DNA from: Owenia fusiformis
Lineage: Eukaryota > Annelida > Polychaeta > Sabellida > Oweniidae
DNA: 25,000 nt
NCBI GenBank assembly: GCA_903813345.2
Contig: CAIIXF020000219.1
Location: forward strand, 1-25,000
Direction of reading: 5' to 3'
The notes below the pieces were generated by a model, which saw only the letters and a list, made by a program, of their open reading frames with translations, was not told where the DNA came from and made no database searches. Positions 1 through 8,122 of this stretch are shown here, piece by piece (the stretch's first letter is position 1; each line of letters starts with the position of its first letter). A program made the position numbers and the translations under genes.

Positions 1-577
1 TATGTGCTATGTGTGAGGAAACTTGGTCGCATGTGTAGGGATCGTCTCAGAGAGCCGTGGACAAGGGGGTTCGGTGGTGGTGAAAGAAGAACCACAGTAA
101 TAGATGGTGAAGTGGAATTTACATTGACACCAACCCAAATTCAAGAACTCGCTGATATCGTTGGTGAAAGTGATGGCACGATACAAGTTGTGGGGATTCA
201 GAGCGATCATTTATGAATCATCATTGTCAGGACAACCGCATCGGGAGAGATCAAAAGGACTGATATGCCATATGGACATCCTTATTGATATCTTCAACTT
301 TAAGGATGTTGTCGCAAACACAGATGAGGAGCTAAAAAATCGCTTCAATCTACCGTTCGAGGCATCTATTGAATCACGGTCAAAACTGATGTTTAAGCGT
401 CAGCCAATACGTTATGCCAATTTTTCGTTTCTTCAACCAGGGGATATCTACTTTCTCAACGCTACAACCCGTGATTGGCAGGGACTCCTCTATGAAGTTC
501 ATACCATCTCATTTGACACTTCCTTATTAGCAACACAGATAGACTTATGTCTTCATTTTTCTTCGCTGCATAACTAA
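1..577 (+). other. Two overlapping unrecognised reading frames, possibly a 3'-terminal exon
   Basis: Frame 1 is open from the window edge to a TGA at 214-216. It would encode about 70 residues: an Arg-rich start (RMCRDRLREPW), then an acidic tail ending VVGIQSDHL. It has no internal start of note, so it could be the last exon of a gene beginning outside the window. Frame 2 is open from about 161 to a TAA at 575-577 and overlaps the first by about 55 bases. It would encode up to 138 residues, with a plausible ATG at 274 giving about 100 (start MDILIDIFNF). I recognise neither. Frame 2 has mixed polar and hydrophobic composition without a clear signal peptide or membrane segment. The overlap could mark a frameshift in a decayed coding region, an exon/intron boundary, or chance. 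No polyadenylation signal follows closely. Confidence 0.25.
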
Positions 578-954
578 ATACGAGAACCATCACACCAATC
601 CATAACAAAAACTATGCTTACTCCGTATTATAGCCGACAAATATGGTGTTCCGTTATTGTTTGTGAAACATGTAGAGATCATGTATTTTATATAAGGTCA
701 GATTTGTAATAGGATCGAAAACTGTATTTGTAACAGTATCTTATTTGATACACATTTCTGTGAGACCTTACCATGTAAATATTCATTGTACATACATAAA
801 TGTGTGTATATCATATCATTTTAGATTAGATTAGAAGTGAATGTCATGTGCCATTCTCATCCGGGACTTCCAAAATGGCAGAAAACACGAAACCAAACAT
901 GTGCGTATATTTCAATATTTTATTCTGAATTCAATTCATTTATTAAACATCCAT
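578..954. other. AT-rich non-coding stretch
   Basis: I see no ORF, RNA gene or repeat structure here. It contains scattered TGTAA and CATGT words only, and it ends where the 3' part of the R2-like element on the minus strand appears to begin. Confidence 0.4.
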
Positions 955-1159
955 GATGCTTCGCTACTTGACATATTGGACTGAGGAATGGGAATGGCAT
1001 GCCAAAGGGGGGACTAGAACATGCTTGAATATCGGTGTGAGGTCAGGTTCGGCCGAGTTAGCACCTCCTGCTGTATACTCCCCGTCCATATGAGCTATCA
1101 CATGGAACACCTAGTGGTCTGGTGGTTGGCCACATAAACAAGCTTTGTTCTAGTGGGAC

Positions 1160-1597
1160 TTAGGTGGACTGGGTCGCCTTTGGGTTCCACTTATCTCTTC
1201 TTCTGATCCACAGCCATCTGGAGCCGTCTTCTGCTGCTGAGCTGATAGACTTTAAGGCACTCTTGAGCTCCTTGGGTTGCAGTCCTATCTTGGATAATAG
1301 GGTTCTGACTGATGTTGCTGGGAACCCCCTGCAACCAATTTCGATAGGGAAGACGGACGCGTGCCACCCTCTTGTCTCAGCTTCGTCTTTGAGGTCTTGA
1401 TATTTTGTTGCTTTGATCTCATGTGAAACCTCTAGCCTATCCTCCCATGGGACTGTTAGTTCGATGATGATAATGGTCTTGGTTGAACTGGAAGTCATAA
1501 CCATGTCTGGGCGCAGGGTTGTTACTGCCACATTCTGTGGGAAGACTAGTTTCTGATAGAGATCTACCTGGAGTTGCCAATCTGTTGCTTTGGCCAA
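1160..1597 (-). pseudogene. Restriction-like endonuclease domain of R2-like element
   Basis: This open stretch of about 145 codons ends at a TAA (1160-1162). It contains RPDMVM about 30 residues in, then IIIIELTVPWEDR, then KATKYQDL, which fits the spaced (K/R)PD...(D/E)-(L/V)-T...K pattern of the PD-(D/E)xK restriction-like endonuclease that R2-type retrotransposons use to nick their target. A GWHASVFPIEIGCRGF segment follows. The coding frame does not start here: it runs upstream through a Pro/Lys-rich linker to about 1690-1930, where the zinc knuckle lies. The apparent ATG is only an internal methionine or non-ATG start. An in-frame TGA at about 1769-1771, between the knuckle and the TWRHN segment where a Gly codon is usual, breaks the frame. 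The product cannot be made intact, so this is a relic. Confidence 0.7.
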
Positions 1598-1769
1598 GAT
1601 GCTTGGATTGGGTTGTGGTTTGGGGGTCTTTGCAGCTTTGGGTTTTCCTTCCCTGATAAATTCTATTTGCTTTTGCTGTTGAGTGATGGAACCTCTATTG
1701 GCAATGCCTCTTTGCTGGTCTATGTACTTAGAGACTTCTTGGAGTACCCTGTTATGTCTCCATGTGAAT

Positions 1770-1925
1770 CTTCATTCACTCAGGGATTGGGGGCAAGAGC
1801 TGAGGATGTGTCGCAGGTTGCAGCAGTCTCCCTTGCAAAGTGCACACTTGTCAGAATCGTCTTTACAACAACAAATAGAGAACATATTGTGTATTGTACT
1901 GTTCAAAAAGGTTCTGTTAATAAAT
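1770..1925 (-). pseudogene. Zinc-knuckle segment upstream of the endonuclease domain
   Basis: In the same minus-strand frame as the nuclease domain, residues INRTFLNSTIHNMFS lead into C-x2-C (CALC), then a His in LRHIL and a final Cys in SSC. This is the CCHC-type finger that sits between reverse transcriptase and nuclease in R2-like elements. A premature TGA follows ten or so residues later, and another in-frame stop lies just upstream of this segment near 1940. Two breaks in about 170 bp show that the copy is old or dead. Confidence 0.6.
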
Positions 1926-1936
1926 GTGACATATAA

Positions 1937-2142
1937 TTATCTTCGAAATGCAATTATGTCAGTCAATATTTTATTGATTTGTTCGGAACCTTAAATCGGA
2001 GGCCTAACCTTGGAATGTTAGGCTAGTTTTAAGCCTAAATCAAGTACAATGAGGTATTCTATTGTAATTTACCTAACTTTGTCCAACCAATACTTAGCTG
2101 TCGTCTTCACCCAGTTGTTTATTTCGCAGCAGTGAAAGGAAG
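1937..2142. other. Short spacer before Myb-like fragment
   Basis: No coding or repeat structure beyond a weak inverted word (AGGCCTAACCTTGG / TTAGGCT) near 2000-2025. The last ~20 bases before 2143 give a reasonable start context for the next ORF. Confidence 0.3.
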
Positions 2143-2340
2143 ATGGCTCCGTGGAGCCTTCCTAAAGTTGAAGTGTTGGTGTCGGAGGTAGCAAGGAACA
2201 AAGATGTTGTGAGAGGCGCATTTAATAATAATCTTACAAATGACAAGAATATTTATACTTATTTATTTATTTGCGCTAATATTATATTCAATTTATGTTT
2301 ATCAAGCAGTATATACACCTATTTTAGGTGTCCACTGTAA
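2143..2340 (+). pseudogene. Myb/SANT-like DNA-binding domain fragment (Harbinger/NAIF1-type)
   Basis: The ATG at 2143 lies in a good context (AAGATGG). The first ~35 residues (WSLPKVEVLVSEVARNKDVV, then GAFNNNLTNDK) resemble the start of the Myb/SANT-like domain in NAIF1-type and PIF/Harbinger-associated Myb proteins, whose first helix ends in LV..V..N.DV and is followed by G.F....TN..K. After about residue 35 the sequence changes abruptly to AT-rich, low-complexity codons and the rest of the domain (normally about 75-80 residues) is missing. So this is a truncated domain, or a first exon read through into intron or flanking sequence. An AATAAA and a short A-run lie 45-60 bp after the stop. 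The match is by pattern only; chance or another helix-turn-helix family is possible. Confidence 0.4.
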
Positions 2341-2372
2341 ATAATTTGTATTTTGATTTATTGTTATATGAA

Positions 2373-2400
2373 GGAAATAAGAAATAAATAAAAAAAAGGA
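2373..2400 (+). promoter_or_regulatory. Polyadenylation signal and short A-run
   Basis: Overlapping AATAAG/AATAAA words (AAATAAATAAAAAAAAGG) lie shortly after the stop of the Myb-like ORF. This could be a transcript 3' end copied back into DNA, or simple A-rich sequence. Confidence 0.35.
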
Positions 2401-2547
2401 GGAATTTTTGGCAAAGACAGCAAACACCACTTACATTTCAACGGCACGTCTGAAAAGGCCAGTCCAGAAGGTAATTCATTTTGCCAAAATGCCGCTGGAA
2501 GTAGGGTGTAATGTATTTGGTGTTTTATAGATGTCATCAGTGCACAG

Positions 2548-3627
2548 ATGTCTATTCACTTGTATTGCATCCCGGGATTGACTGTTTGCTTTTCGTTCAT
2601 TGTAAACGTGGTTATTTTCAGTGAGTTTCCAAATATTGATGATACATTAAGAGACGCTCTTGTATTTGGAGTAAATGACGAGAAAATTCTGAATGAATTA
2701 CTCACTGAAGCCCAGGAAAAGAATGAACTTCCTCTTAAAAGAGCTTTGGAAATTACCACGGCAATGGAAATCAGTTGTGGGCAAGTAAAAGACATGAGCC
2801 AGCCAAGTAAGGAAAGTTCTATGAATTATGTACCTTACAATAAACGCAACAATCGTCGTAAATCTCACAAGCCTGCTGTGAAACCCACATCTAGTGCTAA
2901 AGCAGATAAATGTATTCGTTGTGCGGGTCCTCACCAGGTAGCTGAATGTAAGTTGAACAAGAACATTAGATGTTTTAACTGTAATTCTAGGGGACATATC
3001 AGTAAAATCTGCCAGAAAGAAAAACACCCAAGTGTTCATAATGTTGACACAGGATCTACTGCATCAGAGATTGTTGAAGCAGAAACTTACCATCTGGAAG
3101 TGATGATATTTTTGACATGCATGTCAATTGTAATGGAGATTGACACAGGATCTCATAAAACGTTGATGTCGTTGGACACATTTCGTGATATGTTTCGAGA
3201 CAATATACCAGATGTACGTGAATCTAACATCAAATTAGCAACATATACCAAGCAACAAGTACCAGTTTTTGGAGAATGTGATGTACCTGTTTCATGTAAT
3301 AATCAACAGTGTGATATGTTGTTAGTATTGGTCAATCAAGCAGGACCTTCCTTAATGGGACGTGATTGGGTGCGTCAATTTGATTTGATCAAAATGTCAG
3401 CGAATGTGAACAGTATACAATTTTGTGACATGGATGAGGAATTTAAACCAGTTCCAGACAGTAGCGTCAAGGTTGAACAATTACAAGAACATATAGTGAA
3501 GTGTTCAGGGATGAACTTGGTACCATTGATAATGTTCATGCTCACATTTATGTTGATAAAAATGCTAAACCTCGTTTTTATAAACCAAGACCTGTACCAC
3601 TTCCTGTGCGAGGTGCTGTTGAAGTAG
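2548..3627 (+). pseudogene. Ty3/Gypsy gag C-terminus, nucleocapsid and protease
   Basis: Retroelement-like sequence begins near 2618 (FPNIDDTLRDALVFGVNDEK), the C-terminal end of a gypsy-type capsid; the ~25 codons before that look unrelated. Counting from 2548, two zinc knuckles follow: C122-x2-C125-x3-H129-x4-C134 and C142-x2-C145-x4-H150-x4-C155. Next comes an aspartic protease with the catalytic D-T-G at about 199-201 (MEIDTGSHKT) and the downstream hydrophobic-G element LMGRDWV at about 269. Gag, nucleocapsid and protease share one frame, as in many Ty3/Gypsy elements. In the family the protein would assemble RNA and process the polyprotein. Near 3485 the frame is lost and the reverse transcriptase continues in another frame. 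Most of gag is missing at the 5' side, and no LTR is visible upstream. Confidence 0.8.
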
Positions 3628-3817
3628 AAATTGATAGGTTGGAAATGAGGATATCATTGAACCAGTTGAACATAGTGATTGAGCTTGTCTTACTGTGCCA
3701 ATTCGTAAGCCAGATCATACCATACGTTTATGTGGGGATTATAAGCTCACTGTAAATCAAGTGTCACAGCCTGACTCCTATCCAATTCCCAATGTGAAAG
3801 ATTTGTATGCTCAATAG
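3486..3817 (+). pseudogene. Ty3/Gypsy reverse transcriptase start, frameshifted
   Basis: Continuing from the protease in a different frame, YSEVFRDELGTI (about 3489-3524) and KPRFYKPRPVPLPVR (about 3561-3605) match the N-terminal edge of gypsy reverse transcriptase. After RLE (about 3643) the frame shifts again: DIIEPVEHSD is followed by an in-frame TGA at 3680-3682 where a Trp codon is usual, then VPIRKPD, LCGDYKLTVN and SYPIPNV, ending at a TAG at 3815-3817. The conserved order (V.P.RKPDG.R.C.DY..TN...D.YP.P) identifies it. The catalytic YXDD region, RNase H and integrase are absent. With two frameshifts, one stop and a 3' truncation, no enzyme could be made. It belongs to the same remnant as the gag/protease frame. 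Confidence 0.75.
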
Positions 3818-4040
3818 ACTAGATGCGAGTAGAAGTAATCTTGATTTACGTCATTTAATATTCAAAATTCAGTCAAAGTGATGTCATATTTGAAATCTAC
3901 ATGTAAAAGTACATCTACAAATATGATTTCGAAAATTGTTTTTCAACTTTGAAAATTAATTTTTTTTTGAAAGTGTGACTCCTCGCTCGGGTTGATTCCC
4001 CATAGACCCAAGGTTACAAAATCACAAAAAGTGGAATATC
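3818..4040. other. AT-rich spacer after gypsy remnant
   Basis: No reading frame or repeat copy recognised. The homology-like RT sequence stops abruptly at its start and a dispersed repeat begins at its end. Confidence 0.35.
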
Positions 4041-4245
4041 TTTTCTTATATTGGACAGATAACATTTTCTTTTATTGGACATATTTTAATTTGCATAACT
4101 ATTAGATACATAAGGGTAATATGAAAATTGAACCACTCAAACAAATGTAATTTAATTTAAAGGGAACTTTCTGCTATACCCGCCATGTTATCTGACCCGA
4201 ACGAGCCACCTGGTGGTGAAACTGGTAACTACCTACTCGCATCTG
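4041..4245 (+). repeat. Dispersed repeat, copy 1 (partner at 21594-21784)
   Basis: This shares a long collinear match in the same orientation with 21594-21784. Common blocks are TTGGACAGATAACATTTT, the ATGTTAT word, GCCACCTGGTGG, GAAACTGGTAA and CTACCTACTCGCATCTG. Copies differ by several small indels, so they are old. No terminal repeats or target duplications are evident, so the class is unknown. Confidence 0.6.
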
Positions 4246-4658
4246 CGTTATTGGGTGGGGGAAAAACTTTTACAAAGTTGGATATGAGTCACGCATATAG
4301 CCAGTGAAAGGGATTTTTGTTATGCTTTGAATGGAACGAGTTTGATAGAAAAACGGTGCAGTACGAGACTTGTAATCCTTGATTTTCAAACATCCGGTAG
4401 GTCAAAAATTCAAATTAACGGTCGAAGTTAGTACCGCGTGATCATAATAGTCTAGAAAATGCAAAGTAATCATTATTGCTCTGTTTGGTAAGTAGGCTTT
4501 GAACAGATTGAATCTTCTATGCTTGTTATTGAGGACATGGCATTATTTCTGTCATTATTACACTTTGACCTTCATAAGCTATAGAGCTTTCAATTCTAGG
4601 CTCGGTTTCAATTCTAAAAATCTGGAAAAGAAAGAGGGAATCGCCCCCAATGCTGAAA
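4246..4658. other. Unassigned sequence upstream of LTR
   Basis: I see no ORF of note and no match to other parts of the window. Confidence 0.3.
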
Positions 4659-4937
4659 TGTAACCAGTATAGATATGTAACGAAATATTTTATTCACCTA
4701 TGTCTGCTTCCAATGTAGGTGTAGGATAAGTGGCGACACTACAGCTCCCTGTTTGTGAGATCAAGGTACAAAGAGACGATAGCTATTGTCTTTCTACGAC
4801 ATGGTAGTTTGTTGTAGGTTTACGACAAATTTCTGGAAACAAGAATTTTCTACTTGTCGTGAAAACACAATTGAAGTTACAATATCGTAAGTCTACGACA
4901 TTTTTGGAAACGACCCCCCCCCCCCCCGGTTGTTACA
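4659..4937 (+). repeat. Probable 5' LTR of a Ty3/Gypsy element
   Basis: The right edge is defined by the primer binding site starting at 4939: the LTR would end ...CGGTTGTTACA at 4937. TGTAACC at 4659 or TGTAACG at 4676 offers a matching inverted start (TGTAAC / GTTACA), giving an LTR of about 260-280 bp. The region contains two similar blocks, TACGACAAATTTCTGGAAAC and TACGACATTTTTGGAAACGA, and a 14-C tract at 4914-4927. No second full LTR is visible; only the last ~25 bp recur near 7014-7038. The left boundary is uncertain. Confidence 0.5.
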
Positions 4938-4938
4938 C

Positions 4939-4957
4939 TGGTTGGCAGCGTCGGGAT
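4939..4957 (+). other. tRNA-Leu-like primer binding site
   Basis: TGGTTGGCAGCGTCGGGAT starts one base after the LTR edge. It matches TGGTGGCAGCGGTGGGAT, the complement of a eukaryotic tRNA-Leu 3' end, with one inserted T and one or two mismatches. tRNA-Leu priming is common in Ty3/Gypsy elements. The element would use this site to prime minus-strand DNA synthesis. Confidence 0.6.
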
Positions 4958-5133
4958 ATTGATATTAGGTTCTGCCCTATCAAGACCCACATTTATGTAT
5001 TTTTAGTGAAGCTTGTATTTTTTCTACAATATTGTAATTGTTACATTTCAAGTCAGGTATTTTCATATATTTTCTGTTAGGCCAGTTAAAATTTACTGTA
5101 CACATTTAAGATAACTTAACACATAGCACAACA

Positions 5134-5699
5134 ATGGGTATTAATCTTCCTCCAGCCTCTAATAGTGAAAGTGGAATTTCTCAATTAAAGATTCATCTTA
5201 GTACATATGATGGAACAACAAGTTTTGAGAACTTTATTATACAATTTGACATAATCGCGACATATTTACAATGGGACAATTACACCAAGGCTGTTTACCT
5301 AGTCAGCTGCTTACACGACAAAGCACTTTCCGTACTAAGTGCTATGGATTCAACAGAGCGAATGGATTATGATGCTGTTGTGCGTAATTTAATACTCTAT
5401 TGTGATGACCAACACACATGTGATTATTGTTTGAAACAACTGTATGATCGAGTGCGATTACATGGAGAGACACTTACCGATCTTGCACATGACCTTGACC
5501 TTGCGGTGACCAGAAAAATGCTTTGGCTGTCAGATACTTTTTTAGTGCCATCTCTGATGAGGCGCTAAGGTGAGCTATGAAGGCTAAAGATGTGGCGACA
5601 TTACATGATGCCCTTCATGTTGGAATATTATATGAAGATCACTTCAAAACTTTCCAATCTGAGATACCTGAACAAACTGTAATATACTGTCACTCCTGA
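5134..5699 (+). pseudogene. Ty3/Gypsy gag (capsid) with frameshift and stop
   Basis: The ATG at 5134 follows a leader of about 175 bp after the primer binding site, as expected for gag. The frame runs 144 codons to a TAA at 5566-5568. The N-terminus contains IHLSTYDGTTSFENFIIQFD, then QWDNYTKAVYLVSCLHDKAL and a DYDAVV motif, the usual core of gypsy capsids (YDG...F...F...A...W......L...L...A). After residue ~126 the frame slips: continuing from about 5514 in the next frame gives NALAVRYFFSAISDEALR, a TGA at 5571-5573, then AMKAKDVATLHDALHVG to a stop near 5697. So the gag carries a frameshift and a nonsense codon, and the nucleocapsid and pol are missing. It differs from the gag remnant at 2618 and probably belongs to another lineage. 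Confidence 0.7.
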
Positions 5700-5869
5700 A
5701 TACCAATATATATACACATATATATAAACCAATCATCTTTTTGTGTTTATCATTTTGGGAGTAAGACCGTATTAGTTTTACAACAGGTTAAAATAGAATA
5801 AAAACCATCACACTCCCTAGGGGGTAGGTGTAAATATTTTCAAAAACACATGCGTGATATATACACATA
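5700..5869. other. AT-rich spacer with TATATATACACATATATATA run
   Basis: A short AT/AC dinucleotide-rich run lies at about 5706-5727. The spacer ends with the TA target base pair of the next element and contains one ATGCGTGATAT word at 5850-5860. Confidence 0.4.
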
Positions 5870-6716
5870 CAGTAAAACCTGTCTGATGGAATACCTCTCT
5901 GTAGGGAAAACCTATGAACAAGGAATGCTTTTCAAAAGAACCAAATATTTTTCCATTGACTTACATGTTAAAGGACCCTCTCTGTAGGGAAAACCTGTGA
6001 ACAGGGAATAAGGAACACTATTTTGGGGCAAATTATGAAAATTCACCTGTGAACAAGGAATATGGAATATTGGTGACACTGTATATTCCATTATTTTTCA
6101 GAGGTGTGAAAGTCTTAAGCCAATATCTGAATATAGAAAGCTTGGATTAATATGATTGAGATTAAGATAAGCCAATTGTTGACATGATGTAGCATCCCAC
6201 CCACTGTTAATTACCCTGATTTATTTTAAAACTAATACTAAGCTGCTTTTTACTTATTATCATGACACCAATTCTTCCTTTCAAAAACCTAATTACATCA
6301 AATCAGTTGTGATAATCTAGGGACTGACACAATTGTTTTATGGAGATAACAGATAGTAATGGTCATGGCCATGTTGAGCCAAATCTCTATAAATCTTTTA
6401 CTGATCCAACTTCTAGATTATCAATGATATAAAATGGGGTTGATGAAAATTGAAATTCAGTTCTTAGCAATAAATCTCTACACATCATATCAATGATTAC
6501 ATCAACTAGACATCATCAGACGCTAGAAGCAGCTAAATTCAACATGGGGAGAACGTAACCAAGTATGGAGTTGGCATTTATACAAGCAATCAATATATAT
6601 ACAAATATGCTTATTCTGCAATTTTGAGTTTGCTGAAAGTGCGGCCCCTCTCTATACGGAAAACCTCTGAACTTTCCTCCAGTCCCAAGAGCATTCCCTG
6701 TTCACAGGTTTTACTG
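5870..6716. mobile_element. Pogo/Tigger-like non-autonomous DNA transposon
   Basis: The ends are perfect 13-bp inverted repeats, CAGTAAAACCTGT at 5870-5882 and its complement at 6704-6716, each flanked by TA (5868-5869 and 6717-6718). CAGT-starting termini with a TA duplication are typical of pogo/Tigger-type Tc1/mariner elements. There is no transposase frame in the 847 bp. Subterminal direct repeats of the form CTCTCTGTAGGGAAAACCT(A/G)TGAACA(A/G)GGAAT occur at about 5896-5932 and 5968-6010, with a shorter form near 6046-6062, and an inverted version lies next to the right end. Such repeats may be transposase binding sites (inference). The sequence is flanked on both sides by ATGCGTGATAT words. 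Confidence 0.7.
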
Positions 6717-7013
6717 TATTTTGTACCAAATGCGTGATATAAACGGCAATCGCGTGCAAAGACTGAACTGAATGCGTTCGCTTTTTTTCACTGTTCGGTA
6801 TTTTACCGTATCGGCATTTCACAAAAAACGATTTTTAAAAATATCAACAAAATGCGTGATTTGCGTGATATTTGATCATACACGCTAAATTGATGCATGA
6901 TTTCTATTTTTCCAGAAAATGTGTGACAATCACGCCTAATGCGTGAGGGTTGACAGGGCAGACCTTAGCATTTGTAACATCTCATAATTTTATCACCACG
7001 GCTAGTTGAGTGT
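6717..7013. repeat. TGCGTGA-rich segment
   Basis: TGCGTGA occurs at 6731, 6853, 6862 and 6940, with related TGTGTGACAATCACGC near 6920-6936. Another copy lies just left of the pogo-like element at 5851. The spacing is irregular, so this is a motif cluster rather than a tandem array. Confidence 0.45.
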
Positions 7014-7038
7014 GACCCCCCCCCCCCCGGTTGTTACA
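7014..7038 (+). repeat. Second copy of LTR terminal motif (poly-C plus GGTTGTTACA)
   Basis: A 13-C tract and GGTTGTTACAC repeat the end of the putative 5' LTR (4912-4938), 2.1 kb away in the same orientation. The upstream sequence does not match that LTR, and no primer binding site follows. It may be the end of a diverged or truncated 3' LTR. Confidence 0.4.
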
Positions 7039-7058
7039 CAACCAACCTGATTGCATAC

Positions 7059-7508
7059 ATGTATTTAACTTTTGTAAAAATAGAATGTCATGAGTATGAA
7101 CAACTCCTGAAGCCATATAACCTACTAGGCCAAGAAGTTAAGAACACCTGTCTGGGTAAACGTTACAGGGATAGCCTAGGTGCTGACCTTGTATTTACAC
7201 TGTTATTAGAATATTATGTTGAAAGAAACAAAGTACCTCTTAGTCAGCTACCAGTGCAGTCATCTTGTTCCAAGACAGGTTCGAAGATTAACTTGACAAA
7301 GGTGACAACAGGCAGCTTGATTTTTGCATTGAATTTGATGCACTACGATTTTGTACTACGTGAGGCGACACTTCTATCAGGCAATGAAAAAAGTAATAGT
7401 CCATTGAATCACATGTGTACATGTGTATGGATGGAAAATCAGACAAGAGACGAGAGTTGTCGTTTCTGTGTTCAAATCGATATATCTTCTTCAGACGTCC
7501 ACCGGTGA
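7059..7508 (+). CDS. Unrecognised 149-codon ORF
   Basis: An ATG at 7059 opens a 149-codon frame, the longest outside recognised transposons. The first two-thirds look protein-like, with mixed charged and hydrophobic residues (YEQLLKPYNLLGQEV, GADLVFTLLLEYYVERNKVP). The C-terminus is Cys-rich (MCTCVW, CRFC) without a clear metal-binding spacing. I recognise no family, signal peptide or transmembrane helix. It begins 20 bp after the LTR-end motif at 7014-7038, so it could be part of another retroelement, a fragment of a host exon (the sequence TTTTGTAAAAATAG just before codon 9 resembles a weak splice acceptor), or chance. Confidence 0.3.
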   Translation: MYLTFVKIECHEYEQLLKPYNLLGQEVKNTCLGKRYRDSLGADLVFTLLLEYYVERNKVPLSQLPVQSSCSKTGSKINLTKVTTGSLIFALNLMHYDFVLREATLLSGNEKSNSPLNHMCTCVWMENQTRDESCRFCVQIDISSSDVHR

Positions 7509-7882
7509 AAGATTCTCAACACCTATGCAAGCTTCGTATATCGGTAGATAAAATAGACATTGTATCATTTTAGGTTTCACGAAAGAATCGTAGGTTTTGA
7601 CGAAAATGACTATCCGGTGCCTCGTTGATTTACCATCCGCGGACATGTTGAATGCATGTAAAACAAGGATTTCGAAACGAAATCATAAGTACAAGCCTAT
7701 TTGGGTTTTTCTATAACAAGGAACTGAAAACGAAATCATATTTTAATAGTCGAGATAGGCTTCATGTACATGTACTAGCACTGGCGGATCTCAGAAGCTA
7801 ACAATTTGGCCCAAATTTTGAAAATGTATTGCCCATTTTTTTATTGGCCTAAAAAGGCCCGAAAAAGGAGTCGGGGCAATCT
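7509..7882. other. Unassigned AT-rich spacer
   Basis: No reading frame. It contains CATGTACATGTACTAG near 7762-7777, a word common in this window, and AAGGCCC-type words at about 7846-7862 just before the 240-bp repeat. Confidence 0.3.
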
Positions 7883-8122
7883 CACTGTTCCACAACTGGA
7901 TGACTCTAACTGCAGTTAGCTTCATTCAAGATGGTGGACAAAATTCGTTCGTTTTCGATAAATCTCCAATTACAGCCAAACCAAGCTGAATCTTGATCCC
8001 AAAAGTTTCGCCATGCAAACTTATAAAGATATGATTGTAAACAACCACAAATAAAGGCTCACGCACCCGCGATATTAGAGAAATTGAAAGAAAACGGCTT
8101 CACTTAGAATGACTCTAACTGA
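7883..8122 (+). repeat. 240-bp young dispersed repeat, copy 1
   Basis: This 240-bp block matches 16401-16640 in inverted orientation without indels and with only about five mismatches by eye. It starts CACTGTTCCACAACTGG and ends GACTCTAACTGA. Motifs ATGACTCTAACT (7900, 8109) and AGTTAGCTTCAT (7914) lie near the edges, and ATGAAGCTAACT recurs just outside (8142, 8164). A 21-codon reading frame starting MVDKIRSFS at 7930 is open in both copies, but is too short to call coding. No target duplication is evident. The family is unknown. Confidence 0.75.

Larger units (their letters stand above)
955..1930 (-). mobile_element. R2-like non-LTR retrotransposon, 5'-truncated 3' end
   Basis: Read on the minus strand, this holds the C-terminal part of a retrotransposon polyprotein followed by about 200 bp of GC-richer 3' UTR (roughly 955-1159). 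The coding part has a Cys-rich knuckle (CALC, then a His and Cys in LRHILSSC), a conserved RFTWRHNRVL segment, a charged linker and a nuclease-like domain. The reverse transcriptase that should precede the knuckle is missing: the frame meets a stop near 1940 and homology-like sequence ends there. 5' truncation is normal for target-primed reverse transcription. The knuckle-plus-nuclease order is that of elements with restriction-like endonuclease (R2/NeSL/CRE side of the non-LTR tree). The exact clade cannot be set by eye, and the 3' boundary near 955 is approximate. Confidence 0.7.

Noticed and set aside
1574-1994. Plus-strand ORFs over the R2-like element
   Set aside because: They are shadows of the minus-strand zinc-knuckle and linker region.
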